Assembly: GCA_963794155.1 (NCBI GenBank)
Contig: CAWCCX010000010.1
Location: 124,001-188,000, forward strand
Origin: Roseiarcus sp963794155
GTDB lineage: Bacteria > Pseudomonadota > Alphaproteobacteria > Rhizobiales > Beijerinckiaceae
DNA length: 64,000 nucleotides
Direction: 5' to 3'
The notes beneath the pieces were generated by a model. That model ran no database searches. It was not told the DNA's origin and saw only the letters and a list, made by a program, of their open reading frames with translations. Below, one piece after another: positions 53,412 through 62,168 of this stretch. Within the stretch, counting starts at the first letter, position 1. Each line of letters begins with the position of its first letter. A program made the translations under genes and the position numbers.

Positions 53412-55652
53412 ATGACCAAAACGGGACCGGGCCGCGCGCCCGGAAGCGACAGGAAACGCTTTTTCATGGCCAGGACTATTCCGAGCAAGCCGAGGGGGCC
53501 CGCCAAGTCCGAACCCAGCAAGGCCGCGGCCAAAAGCGCCGCCTTAGACCGCGTCAAAGGGCGCCCGGCAGGCAAAGCGCTTCGTCCCCCCCGCGAAGCC
53601 AAGTCGACTCCGGCCAAAGCCGTTCCGCGGCCGCACGATCGAGCGGCGGCTAGCGCAGCCGCCGCGACGGCAGCCTCCGCGCGGCCCGGCCTCGCAACAA
53701 GCAAGCCGGGCGCGCCGCGGCGGGCGGAGCGGCGGCAACCAAGCGAAATCCAGACCGCGCCCGCTCCGGCGAAGCCGGCGGCTTCCCCCGCTCCGCCCGC
53801 GCCCCGGCCCGCGAGCGCCGCCGCGCCGTCGGCCGTGACGCCTCCCATCGGCGCGGCCGCCAAAGCAGCGGGCGCTTCTCCTCCGACCCCCGACGTGGAG
53901 GCGCTCGCCCACAACATCGCCCAGGCGATCGAGCAGGGCGGGAGGGTGCTGGCCGCTTACTTCGGGCCGCGCGAGAGCGGCGAGATCAAGACCTCGGCGG
54001 CCGACGATATCGGCGAGATGGTCCGATCGATCGGCCGGGTGGCCGAATATTACATGGCTGATCCCCAGCGGGCGTTCGCGGCGCAGGCGGCGCTGACCAA
54101 GCAGTTCGTCGACCTGTGGGCCGCGACGCTGCACCGGCTGCAGGGCGAAAAGGCTGAGCCCATCGCTCCTCCCGACGCGTCCGACAAGCGCTTCGCCGAC
54201 GCCGCGTGGCGCGACAATCCGTATTTCGATTTCATCAAGCAGGCCTACGTGCTGACGACGCGCTGGGCGGACGATCTGGTCAAGCACGCCGGCGATCTCG
54301 AGCCGCACGATCGCGACAAGGCGAAATTCTATCTCCGTCAGGTCACGGCGGCGCTGTCGCCCTCGAACTTCGTCGCCACCAATCCTGAGCTTCTGCGCAC
54401 AACGCTCGCCGAGAGCGGCGAAAACCTCGTCCGAGGCCTGAAAATGCTGGCCGAGGACATCCAGGCCGGGCACGGCAACCTGCGCATTCGCCAGGCCGAT
54501 GCGCGCGCGTTCAAGCTTGGCGTCAATCTCGCTGCAACTCCCGGCAAGGTGATCTTCCGCAGCGATCTGATCGAACTCATCCAGTACGAGCCGGCCACGC
54601 CCCAGGTCTATAAGCGCTCGCTCCTGATCGTGCCGCCGTGGATCAACAAGTTCTACATCCTCGACCTCAATCCCGAGAAGTCGTTCGTCCGCTGGGCCGT
54701 CGCGCAGGGGCTTACCGTCTTCGTCGTGTCCTGGGTCAATCCGGACGAGCGCTGCGCCGACAAGGATTTCGACAGCTACATGCACGAAGGCATCTTGACC
54801 GCTCTCGATTGCATCGAGCAGGCGACTGGTGAGAGCGATGTCGCGGCGATCGGCTATTGCGTCGGCGGGACGCTGCTCGCGGCGACGCTCGCCTACATGG
54901 CCGCGGTCGGCGACAAGGGCATTTCGAGCGCGACCTTCTTCGCCGCCCAGATCGACTTTGCCGACCCCGGCGATCTCAAGGTGTTCGTCGACGCCGAGCA
55001 ACTCAAACAAGTCGAGGAGCGGATGGCCGAACAAGGCTATCTCGACGGCTCGCAGATGGCCAACGCCTTCAACATGCTGCGGCCGAACGACCTCATCTGG
55101 TCCTATTACGTCAACAATTATCTCAAGGGCAAAGAGCCGATGCCGTTCGACCTCCTGGTCTGGAATTCGGATTCGACCCGCATGCCCGCCGCCAACCACA
55201 AGTTCTACCTTCGCCACTGCTACCTGCAGAACGATCTCTCCAACGGGCGCATGGTCTTGAGCGGCAAGACGCTCGATCTCAAAAAGGTGACGATCCCGGT
55301 CTATGAACTGGCGACGAAGGAGGACCATATCGCCCCTGCCCGCTCGGTGTTCACCGGGGCGAAATGCTTCGGCGGCCCGGTGCGCTATGTGATGGCGGGC
55401 TCCGGCCATATCGCCGGCGTCGTCAATCCGCCCGAGAAGCCAAAATATCAGTACTGGTCGGGCGGCCCGCCGAAGGGCGAGTTCGACGCCTGGGTCGCCG
55501 CCGCCAAGGAGACGCCCGGCTCCTGGTGGCCGGACTGGCTCGCATGGCTTGCCGCCCAGGCGCCGGAAAAAGTCGACGCCCGCAAGCCCGGCGGCGGCAA
55601 GCTCAAGCCGCTTGGCGACGCGCCGGGGGAGTATGTGCGGGTCAAGTCTTAA
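53412..55652 (+). CDS. phaC: Class I poly(3-hydroxyalkanoate) synthase with long N-terminal extension
   Basis: The product is 746 residues. The catalytic triad is Cys483 in the lipase-like box GYCVGGTL, Asp638 in TKEDHIAP and His666 in GSGHIAGVVNPP. The PhaC N-terminal domain (NPYFDFIKQAYVLTTRWADD) and the motif PPWINKFYILDLNPEKS are present. It polymerises 3-hydroxyacyl-CoA into granules. The first 155 residues are a disordered Ala/Pro/Lys-rich region absent from typical class I enzymes of about 590 residues; an ATG at 53466 would shorten it by only 18 residues. A frameshifted phaZ lies at the other end of the window. Confidence 0.95.
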   Translation: MTKTGPGRAPGSDRKRFFMARTIPSKPRGPAKSEPSKAAAKSAALDRVKGRPAGKALRPPREAKSTPAKAVPRPHDRAAASAAAATAASARPGLATSKPGAPRRAERRQPSEIQTAPAPAKPAASPAPPAPRPASAAAPSAVTPPIGAAAKAAGASPPTPDVEALAHNIAQAIEQGGRVLAAYFGPRESGEIKTSAADDIGEMVRSIGRVAEYYMADPQRAFAAQAALTKQFVDLWAATLHRLQGEKAEPIAPPDASDKRFADAAWRDNPYFDFIKQAYVLTTRWADDLVKHAGDLEPHDRDKAKFYLRQVTAALSPSNFVATNPELLRTTLAESGENLVRGLKMLAEDIQAGHGNLRIRQADARAFKLGVNLAATPGKVIFRSDLIELIQYEPATPQVYKRSLLIVPPWINKFYILDLNPEKSFVRWAVAQGLTVFVVSWVNPDERCADKDFDSYMHEGILTALDCIEQATGESDVAAIGYCVGGTLLAATLAYMAAVGDKGISSATFFAAQIDFADPGDLKVFVDAEQLKQVEERMAEQGYLDGSQMANAFNMLRPNDLIWSYYVNNYLKGKEPMPFDLLVWNSDSTRMPAANHKFYLRHCYLQNDLSNGRMVLSGKTLDLKKVTIPVYELATKEDHIAPARSVFTGAKCFGGPVRYVMAGSGHIAGVVNPPEKPKYQYWSGGPPKGEFDAWVAAAKETPGSWWPDWLAWLAAQAPEKVDARKPGGGKLKPLGDAPGEYVRVKS

Positions 55653-55686
55653 GAGGAGTCGGCGCGCGCTGCCGAACGGAGCCGCC

Positions 55687-56259
55687 ATGCTGCCTAGCGT
55701 CACTCTCGTCCGCCACGGCGAAACCGAATGGAGCGCGAGCGGCAGGCACACCGGGCGCACCGACATTCCGCTCACCCAGGAAGGCCAACGCAAGGCGCGC
55801 GCGCTTTGCGACCGGTTCAAAGGCGTCGCGTTCGAGAGGGTCTTCACCAGTCCCCTTCAGCGCGCAGCTCGCACCTGCGCGCTCGCAGGCTTCGGCGAGG
55901 CCGCCAAAGCGGATCCCGACCTTCTCGAATGGGATTACGGCGACTATGAAGGGCTGAAGACCAGCGAAATCCTGAGCGAGCGCCCCGGCTGGCTGCTGTT
56001 CCGCGACGGATGCCCGAACGGCGAGCAGCCAGCCGACGTCGGCGCCCGCGCCGATCGCGTCATCGCCCGCCTGCGCGCAGCCGACGACCGTGCGATCCTG
56101 TTCTCGAGCGGCCATATCCTCAGAGTGCTGGCGGCGCGCTGGCTCGGCCTTGCGCCTTCGGAGGGACGTCTCTTCGTGCTCGGCACAGCGAGCGTGAGCG
56201 TGCTCGGCTACGAACATGACAAGAGCGAGCCGGCAATTCAATTGTGGAACGAGGTTTGA
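55687..56259 (+). CDS. Histidine phosphatase family protein
   Basis: The product is 190 residues. The phosphohistidine motif LVRHGETEWSASGRHTGRTD is at the N-terminus, SPLQRAARTCALAGF, LEWDYGDYEGL and the second histidine in FSSGHILRVLAARWL follow. It belongs to the phosphoglycerate mutase/acid phosphatase superfamily. The substrate is unknown. The ATG at 55687 lies 34 bp after phaC, so the two could be co-transcribed. Confidence 0.9.
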   Translation: MLPSVTLVRHGETEWSASGRHTGRTDIPLTQEGQRKARALCDRFKGVAFERVFTSPLQRAARTCALAGFGEAAKADPDLLEWDYGDYEGLKTSEILSERPGWLLFRDGCPNGEQPADVGARADRVIARLRAADDRAILFSSGHILRVLAARWLGLAPSEGRLFVLGTASVSVLGYEHDKSEPAIQLWNEV

Positions 56260-56301
56260 CGAGCTGCGGCGCCGTAGCGCGGTAAAGACAAACATCGCCG
56301 A

Positions 56302-56557
56302 GTGGAGAAGCCGAACGCCCTTCAGTTTGCGGGGCGCGACGTCGACGCTTCGGAGGCGTTCTACCGTGACAAGTTGGGCCTCCGACATCTCTATCGCTTC
56401 GGCGACCATACTTTTTTCGATTTGCTGCGGCGTTGGGCTGCGCCTCGAGAAGGCGAAGGAGGCGAGCGACATCGGCCGCGCCTCTCCCATCCACTTCGCG
56501 TGCGCCGACATCGTCCTCGCAGTCCCAGAATTGCGTCAACCTCCCGCACGGGGATAG
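56302..56557 (+). pseudogene. VOC/glyoxalase-superfamily gene, frameshifted
   Basis: The first frame reads GRDVDASEAFYRDKLGLRHLYRFGDHTFFDL from a GTG at 56302, the first beta-alpha module of a VOC domain. Near 56420 the match passes to another frame: GLRLEKAKEASDIGRASPIH, then FACADIVLAVPELR, and stops at 56557. The second half of the domain is absent. It is therefore both shifted and shortened, and is unlikely to make a working enzyme. Confidence 0.7.
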
Positions 56558-56707
56558 CCCTTGCGCTCTGGGGACGAGTACGCGCATTAATAGGCTGTCT
56601 TTCGTGAATATTCAGGGATTACGCGACGTGCTTGACCCGAACTGCGCGAGAAGACAACCAACGATCTGCATCGCGGGCGTTCGCCACCGCGACCATTGGC
56701 GCGATCC

Positions 56708-57553
56708 ATGATTACCCTGCCCGGCTTGGCGGCGGAAGCGCTTGGCTCGTTTCTGGCGCACGACATGAGGGACCGGTTCGGGGTCTCGCATTCGCGCCTA
56801 GCCGAGATTGTCCCGTTCGCGGCCCGGCTGGCGCTCGAATGCATCGGCAACAGCGACGCCCTTTACCACGACGTCGAGCACACCATGCTCGTCACCCTCG
56901 CTGGCCATGACATCTTCAAGGGGCGCGCTCTACTGACTCACTCGACCCCGGACGACTATTCCAATTTCATCGTCGCCTGCCTGACGCACGACATCGGCTA
57001 TGTGCGCGGCGTCCTCAAAGGGGATGGAAGCGACGGTTACGTGGTCGATGCCGCCGGCAACAAGACGATGCTGTCGCGCGGTTGCTCCGACGCCGCGCTT
57101 GCTGCCTATCATGTCGAGCGGTCAAAGCTGTTCGTCATCGAGCGCCTGGCGTCGATCGAAGAGCTCGACGGCCCGCGGATCGCCGACGCGATCGAGTACA
57201 CGCGCTTTCCGTATTCGTCGGCGCCCGAAGACCTCGACATCCCCGAGGAGGCGGCGCTGCTCAGGGCCGCCGATCTGATCGGGCAGCTCGGCGATCCGCA
57301 CTATCTGAAAAAGGCCAATGCGCTCTATTACGAATTTGAGGAAATCGGCTTGAACGGGCAGCTCGGTTATGGCTCGCCCGCAGATCTGGTCGATAAATAT
57401 CCGCAATTCTACTGGGGGAAAGTGTCCCCTTACATCCGGGACGCGATCCGCTACCTCAACGTGAGCGCGAGCGGCCGGCAGTGGATCAGCGGCCTCTACA
57501 GTAACGTCTTTCGCGCCGAGCATGAGCTGCGCTCGATGGGGCCGCAGCCTTAG
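56708..57553 (+). CDS. HD-domain phosphohydrolase
   Basis: The product is 281 residues. The metal-binding motif is YHDVEHTML near residue 54 and the HD pair is LTHDIGYVRG near 98, with further His/Asp residues at YHVERSKL and LLRAADLIGQLGD. The family includes hydrolases of nucleotides and cyclic nucleotides; the substrate is unknown. The ATG at 56708 is the start of the conserved region. It is upstream of hemB with a 112-bp gap. Confidence 0.85.
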   Translation: MITLPGLAAEALGSFLAHDMRDRFGVSHSRLAEIVPFAARLALECIGNSDALYHDVEHTMLVTLAGHDIFKGRALLTHSTPDDYSNFIVACLTHDIGYVRGVLKGDGSDGYVVDAAGNKTMLSRGCSDAALAAYHVERSKLFVIERLASIEELDGPRIADAIEYTRFPYSSAPEDLDIPEEAALLRAADLIGQLGDPHYLKKANALYYEFEEIGLNGQLGYGSPADLVDKYPQFYWGKVSPYIRDAIRYLNVSASGRQWISGLYSNVFRAEHELRSMGPQP

Positions 57554-57665
57554 GCAAGGCTGCGCGAAGACTGCGCAAGTCCGGCGGCCCGAGGCCCTCC
57601 TCGATCGCCGTTTCGCCTCCCGCGCGTCAGCGGGTGTATAAGCGAGGGGCCGAGGAGTCCGCCCC

Positions 57666-58709
57666 ATGAACAAGTCGTCTCGCATCGCCGCATCCTACCG
57701 CCTCGACCTTACCCATCGCCCGCGCCGCAACCGCAAGGCGCAGTGGGCGCGGCGGCTGGTCGCGGAGCATGTTCTGACGGCGAGCGACCTCATCTGGCCG
57801 CTCTTTCTCATCGAGGGGGAGAAGCGGCGCGCGCCGGTCGCGGCGATGCCGGGCGTCGACCGGCTCAGCGTCGACGAGGCGGTTCGGGAGGCCGAGCGGG
57901 CGGTCAAGCTCGAGATCCCGGCGGTCGCGTTCTTTCCGTACACCGAGCCGCATCTCAAGGACGCGGAGGGCAGCGAAGCCTTCAACGAGGGCAATCTCGT
58001 CTGCCAAGCCTGCCGCGCGATCAAGCGCGAGTTTCCTGAGCTCGGCCTCGTCACCGACGTCGCGCTCGACCCCTATACCAGCCACGGCCATGACGGCCTC
58101 ATCAGCGAGAGCCCGGCCGGCGAGATCCGCATTCTCAACGACGAAACGGTCGAGGCGCTGGTTCGGCAGGCGCTCACCCAGGCGCGCGCGGGCGCCGACG
58201 TCATCGCGCCTTCCGACATGATGGACGGCCGGGTCGGGGCGATCCGCGCCGCGCTCGACGCCGAAGGCTTCCTCGACGTGCAGATCATGGCCTATGCGGC
58301 GAAATACGCCTCCGCCTTCTACGGGCCGTTCCGCGACGCGCTCGGCTCCGCCGGGGCGCTCAAGGGCGACAAGCGCACCTATCAGATGGATCCGGCCAAC
58401 AGCGACGAGGCGCTGCGCGAAGTCGCGCTCGACCTCGAAGAAGGCGCCGACATGGTGATGGTCAAGCCCGGGATGCCCTATCTCGACATCATCCGCCGGG
58501 TGAAGGACGAATTCGGCGCGCCGACCTTCGCCTATCAGGTCAGCGGCGAATATTCGATGATCAGGGCCGCCGCCGAGCACGGCTGGATCGACGGCGACAA
58601 GGCGATGATGGAGAGCCTCATCGCCTTCAAGCGCGCCGGCGCCGACGGGGTGCTGACCTATTTTGCGGCGCGGGCGGCGGAGAAGCTGCGGGGAAGGCCA
58701 GCCGGGTGA
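57666..58709 (+). CDS. hemB: Delta-aminolevulinic acid dehydratase (porphobilinogen synthase)
   Basis: The product is 347 residues. The two Schiff-base lysines are in MAYAAKYASAFYGP and DMVMVKPGMPYLD, and the GAGADVIAPSDMMDGRVGAIR and AYQVSGEYSM blocks are standard. It joins two 5-aminolevulinate molecules in haem and B12 synthesis. Magnesium or zinc use is not decided here. Its last 259 bp (58429-58687) are repeated downstream in whole or in part at three places. The C-terminal ending AAEKLRGRPAG differs from EKLRAR and EKLRQR in the copies. Confidence 0.97.
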   Translation: MNKSSRIAASYRLDLTHRPRRNRKAQWARRLVAEHVLTASDLIWPLFLIEGEKRRAPVAAMPGVDRLSVDEAVREAERAVKLEIPAVAFFPYTEPHLKDAEGSEAFNEGNLVCQACRAIKREFPELGLVTDVALDPYTSHGHDGLISESPAGEIRILNDETVEALVRQALTQARAGADVIAPSDMMDGRVGAIRAALDAEGFLDVQIMAYAAKYASAFYGPFRDALGSAGALKGDKRTYQMDPANSDEALREVALDLEEGADMVMVKPGMPYLDIIRRVKDEFGAPTFAYQVSGEYSMIRAAAEHGWIDGDKAMMESLIAFKRAGADGVLTYFAARAAEKLRGRPAG

Positions 58710-58818
58710 AAAGCCCGTCGGCGCATGCCGAGTTTCGCATCGGTTTTTTCGCTCGCTTGGCCAACAAGACATCCTGAGAGCGCGGCTAGAAGCCGCGCCC
58801 TCGTTTCATTGGCAACAG

Positions 58819-59538
58819 CTATTTCTTGTGCGGCCAAACAACCTTGCTTGGTTGCAAGGCCTGCTTCCACTGGCGCTTCCGACGTTCGCGCCGCGAACCA
58901 GGCGCGGCTTCAGCCTGCTTGCCCTTTGCAGCAAGCGCGCCCGTGACTTGCTCCCAGCCTGATTGGGGGTCGAATTTCTGGGCATAGCCCCCTGTGAGAA
59001 CCTGAAATGCCGCATTTGAATGCCCTTTCAGGTCGATCCCCTTGCCCGAATGCTGATGGGCGAACCAATTTGGCGTCACGAAGTCGGTTACGAGAACGCC
59101 GCCGATCTTGTAGCCGTACTGGTCGTCCTCAACGGGATCGGCGACCTCACCCGCCCAAAACGTGCCTTGAGGGTCTTGGTAGGCGCTGTTCAGCCAGGGA
59201 TCGACCGCCATCTCGACCAGTTCATGAGTGGCGCCTACACTGACGCTGTCATTCGCCGAGAGGATCGTCTCGACGAAGACCTTGGAAATCGGAAGTCCAT
59301 CGTTGGTCAAGTCGTGATAGGCGAGAGCTCCGGCCTGGTCACTATTGTCAAAAAACACCAGCCACCAGCTTCCAGCAGGCGGCTTCTTCGAGTTTGGAAC
59401 GAACGCAAATGACGCTTTGTCGACCCCCCAGACAGGCAGTAGGTCGTTGTTCCATTGCTGAGTAAACGCTGGGAGCATCTTTTGAACGTCGGCGTCGGCG
59501 ATTTTTGTTGACTCGTTTATAACAGAAACGTTAGGCAT
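58819..59538 (-). CDS. Unknown protein with a possible HExxE metal motif
   Basis: The product is 239 residues, with no signal peptide. It contains DSVSVGATHELVEMAVDPW near residue 95; HELVE...DP resembles the zinc-binding stretch of some metallopeptidase-like families, but the rest of the fold is not recognised. Aromatic and glycine-rich segments (GSWWLVFFDNSD, GYKIGGVLVTDFVTPNWF) follow. The last 30 residues are arginine- and lysine-rich. It lies between hemB and the first hemB tail copy, so it may be cargo of that event. A CRP-like palindrome lies 79 bp upstream of its start. Confidence 0.65.
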   Translation of the reverse strand: MPNVSVINESTKIADADVQKMLPAFTQQWNNDLLPVWGVDKASFAFVPNSKKPPAGSWWLVFFDNSDQAGALAYHDLTNDGLPISKVFVETILSANDSVSVGATHELVEMAVDPWLNSAYQDPQGTFWAGEVADPVEDDQYGYKIGGVLVTDFVTPNWFAHQHSGKGIDLKGHSNAAFQVLTGGYAQKFDPQSGWEQVTGALAAKGKQAEAAPGSRRERRKRQWKQALQPSKVVWPHKK

Positions 59539-59616
59539 TGTTTCCTCCGTACAAAGTGCTCTTCTCGCAAGCATACGCCGGCAACTCTTGCTTTACCGTA
59601 CGTTCGTTGATTTCAC

Positions 59617-59632
59617 TGTGATCTAGATCACA
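59617..59632. promoter_or_regulatory. CRP-type palindrome
   Basis: TGTGATCTAGATCACA is a perfect 16-base palindrome and fits TGTGA-N6-TCACA, the CRP consensus. It lies 79 bp upstream of the minus-strand gene starting at 59538, and about 95 bp before the hemB tail copy. It could bind a CRP/FNR-family regulator controlling the unknown gene. No such regulator gene is in the window. Confidence 0.6.
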
Positions 59633-59710
59633 CTTCGCGACACAAGACCGATGAGCGACGCTGATAACCGGGGGCTAGGGGGCGACCGGACGCATGGGAG
59701 GGGCAAGGGG

Positions 59711-59982
59711 TCGATCTCGAAGAAGGCGCCGACATGGTGATGGTCAAGCCCGGGATGCCCTATCTCGACATCATCCGCCGGGTGAAGGACGAATTCGGCG
59801 CGCCGACCTTCGCCTATCAGGTCAGCGGCGAATATTCGATGATCATGGCCGCCGCCGAGCGCGGCTGGATCGACGGCGACAAGGCGATGATGGAAAGCCT
59901 CATCGCCTTCAGGCGCGCCGGCGCCGACGGGGTGCTGACCTATTTTGCGGCGCGGGCGGCGGAGAAGCTTCGCGCTCGATGA
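59711..59982 (+). pseudogene. hemB 3' fragment, copy 1
   Basis: The 259 bp at 59711-59969 match hemB 58429-58687 with five substitutions and no gaps, as counted by eye. It keeps the frame (MVMVKPGMPYLDI to AARAAEKL) but ends LRAR stop instead of LRGRPAG stop. There is no start region, so no active enzyme can result. It marks the right edge of the first interval after hemB. Confidence 0.93.
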
Positions 59983-60295
59983 GATTCCGCCTGTCGTTAC
60001 TCCGATGTTCGGCGTCAATCGGCGCGGATCACTGCCGGCGGCGGCGGGCCGCCTCCATTTTGACCAAACGAAACGCCCCTTACGGCAGTGAGTTCACGGG
60101 CGCAACCGATCCCCATCGCGATGCGGGATAGGACTGCGGTCTGGATCGAATTTCGCTCGAACTTGGTGCGGCGACCGCTTTGCTGCGCGACCAACATCAA
60201 ATTGAAAGCCGGGGCAGCTTCTGATCGAATAGGCCGCGGGGCTTGATACTGGCGTGTGGGGCCCCTTCGTCGGATCTCGCGACGGGAGGAATGCT

Positions 60296-60775
60296 ATGGT
60301 CCGCAAATTCGCGATCGCCGCGGCGTCGGCCGCAGTCATCGCACTCTCGCCCGCGGCTTTCGCTCAGCGAACCGGGGGCACGGCCGAAGAAGCCAAGGCC
60401 ATGCTGATGAGAGCCGTCGCCGCTGTGAAAGCGGATAAGGACAAAGCGCTCGAGATGTTCAACAAGGGAGAAGGCGGATTCCGGGATCGAGACCTCTACG
60501 TGTTTTGTGCAAATGCTAGCGACGGCACCATCGTCGCGATGGGCAACCCCAACCTTAGGGAAGCGCTTGGCACAGACATACGCGCCGCTCAGAACTCTAC
60601 CGGCAACGCGTTTGGGGCGGAAATCTACGCGGCGATTCAGAAGCCGGAAGGTCAAATCACCGAAGTCAGCTATATGAGCCCAAAGCCGGGCCCCGATGAT
60701 ACGCTTGCTGCGAAGGTAAGCTTCGTAGCCAGGGCCGACAACGATCTCGGCTGCGGCGTCGGCTATTATAAGTAG
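60296..60775 (+). CDS. Secreted single-Cache-domain protein
   Basis: The product is 159 residues. A signal peptide (VRKFAIAAASAAVIALSPAAFA) precedes a Cache-type sensing fold: AKAMLMRAVAAVKADKDKAL, GFRDRDLYVFCANASDGTIVAM, the GxD/E-type VSYMSPKPGP block and a final FVARADNDLGCGVGYYK. Such proteins bind small ligands in the periplasm. The ATG at 60296 has GGGAGGA at the right distance. It lies between hemB tail copies 1 and 2. Confidence 0.8.
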   Translation: MVRKFAIAAASAAVIALSPAAFAQRTGGTAEEAKAMLMRAVAAVKADKDKALEMFNKGEGGFRDRDLYVFCANASDGTIVAMGNPNLREALGTDIRAAQNSTGNAFGAEIYAAIQKPEGQITEVSYMSPKPGPDDTLAAKVSFVARADNDLGCGVGYYK

Positions 60776-60828
60776 GCGGTTCCGAAGCCTGCAATCTTGT
60801 GTCGCGCCTCTCGCGTCTTTCGACAGGG

Positions 60829-60857
60829 ACAGGGCGATGACGGAGAGCCTCATCGCA
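60829..60857 (+). repeat. hemB 3' fragment, copy 2 (29-bp scrap)
   Basis: The 29 bases at 60829-60857 match hemB 58596-58624 at 27 positions. They lie between the Cache-domain gene and the stop of the reductase gene at 60863. The fragment is short, but the exact match within the same region as the longer copies makes chance unlikely. Confidence 0.7.
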
Positions 60858-60862
60858 CCGCC

Positions 60863-61885
60863 CTAGGGCGCGAGCAGCACTTTGCCGATGTTCTTGCGGT
60901 CCTGGATGAAATGATGGGCCGCCGCGGCTTCGTCGAAGCTGAAAACTCGAGCGATTTTCGGCTTGATCGCGCCGATCTCCCACAATCCCATGAGCTGATC
61001 CATCCAGGGCCGCATCCGGTCGAACTCGCCCCACATGTGACCCAGATTGACGCCGAAGACCCCCTTGTTGGCGTTCATCAGAGAAAGCGGATTGAACTGG
61101 ACCCAGGGCGTGTTCGCCAGCATCGACATCATGCCCAGGTATCCCGCCGCCTTTTTGGTGGCGGCCGACGAGGCGCCGAACATGCCGAGGCGGCCAGTGG
61201 GCGCGAGGAGGCGATAACCCTTCTTGAGCGAGTCTCCACCGACCGCGTCGAGAATGAGCTCGACGCCTCGCCCGCCCGTGATCTGACGCGCCCGCTTCTC
61301 AAAGTCCTCGGTCCTATAGTCGATCAGGTGATCGACGCCGAGCGCGCGCAGCTCTTCATGCTTGCCTGCGGACGCCGTTCCGATGACCGTCGCCCCGATG
61401 TGCTTGGCGACCTGGGTTGCAGCGATGCCGACGCCGCCGCCGGCGGAATGAATGAGCACCGTCTCGCCCGCCTTCAATCCGCCCATCACGACAATCAGTT
61501 GCCAAGCCGTCAGGTAGTTGATTGGGATCGACGCGCCCTGCTCAGCGGACATGTTCGGCGATCGCGGGAAGACTTGGGCTTGCGGAACGCAAACCACGTC
61601 GGCGTAGCCGCCGAAATGGGTCGCCGCGAAAACATCGCGCCCGACCCAGCCAGCATCGACTCCGGCGCCGGCCGCATCAACGCGCCCCGCAACTTCGTAA
61701 CCAGGCACAACGGGGATGCGCGGCAGGTCCGGATAGAGCCCGAGGCGGCCCATAATATCAGCGAAATTGACGCCGCTCGCCTCCACCCGGATGCGCATCT
61801 CATCTGCGGCCGGACGAGGATCAGGCGCCTCCTTGACTTCAAGAACCTCGGGTGGGCCGGCCTTCGAAATCCAGATCTGCCGCAT
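60863..61885 (-). CDS. Zinc-free MDR-family quinone oxidoreductase-like enzyme
   Basis: The product is 340 residues. An N-terminal GroES-like domain (VRVEASGVNFADIMGRLGLYP, VVPGYEVAGRV) is followed by a Rossmann domain with VLIHSAGGGVGIAATQVAKH and GVELILDAVGGDSLKKGYRLL. The catalytic zinc cysteine and histidine of alcohol dehydrogenases are absent, which points to quinone or enone reductases using NADPH (VAT-1/quinone oxidoreductase type). It lies between hemB copies 2 and 3. Confidence 0.88.
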   Translation of the reverse strand: MRQIWISKAGPPEVLEVKEAPDPRPAADEMRIRVEASGVNFADIMGRLGLYPDLPRIPVVPGYEVAGRVDAAGAGVDAGWVGRDVFAATHFGGYADVVCVPQAQVFPRSPNMSAEQGASIPINYLTAWQLIVVMGGLKAGETVLIHSAGGGVGIAATQVAKHIGATVIGTASAGKHEELRALGVDHLIDYRTEDFEKRARQITGGRGVELILDAVGGDSLKKGYRLLAPTGRLGMFGASSAATKKAAGYLGMMSMLANTPWVQFNPLSLMNANKGVFGVNLGHMWGEFDRMRPWMDQLMGLWEIGAIKPKIARVFSFDEAAAAHHFIQDRKNIGKVLLAP

Positions 61886-61999
61886 GGCTCAAGTCATCCT
61901 TGGAAAACAGCCGGACAGTCGGCAAAGGGCAACCTCACGACATCTTTCCCGTCTGACTTCCGAGCGTAGGTTATGCCGACCGACTTGGCGGCGTAACGG

Positions 62000-62168
62000 T
62001 ATCAGGTCCGCTGCGCATATTCGATGATCATGGCGGCGGCCAACAATGGCTGGATCGACGGCGACAAGGCGATGATGGAGAGCCTTCATCGCCTTCAGGC
62101 GCGCCGGCGCCGACGGGGTGTTGACTTATTTCACGCCAAGTGCGGCGGAGAAGCTGCGGCAGAGGTGA
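62000..62168 (+). pseudogene. hemB 3' fragment, copy 3 (diverged)
   Basis: From TATCAGGTC at 62000 the sequence follows hemB 58534-58690, through TTCGATGATCATGG, GGCTGGATCGACGGCGACAA and GCCGACGGGGTG to GAGAAGCTGCGG, ending CAGAGGTGA at 62168. An extra T near 62085 breaks the frame, and several substitutions are present. It shares with copy 1 an ATG and an AGG codon where hemB itself has AGG and AAG. It is the most diverged long copy. Confidence 0.88.

Noticed and set aside
58819..60775. Interpretation of the hemB array as a classic integron or gene-cassette array
   Set aside because: The repeats are coding fragments of different length, genes between them face both ways, and there is no integrase or attC-like hairpin.
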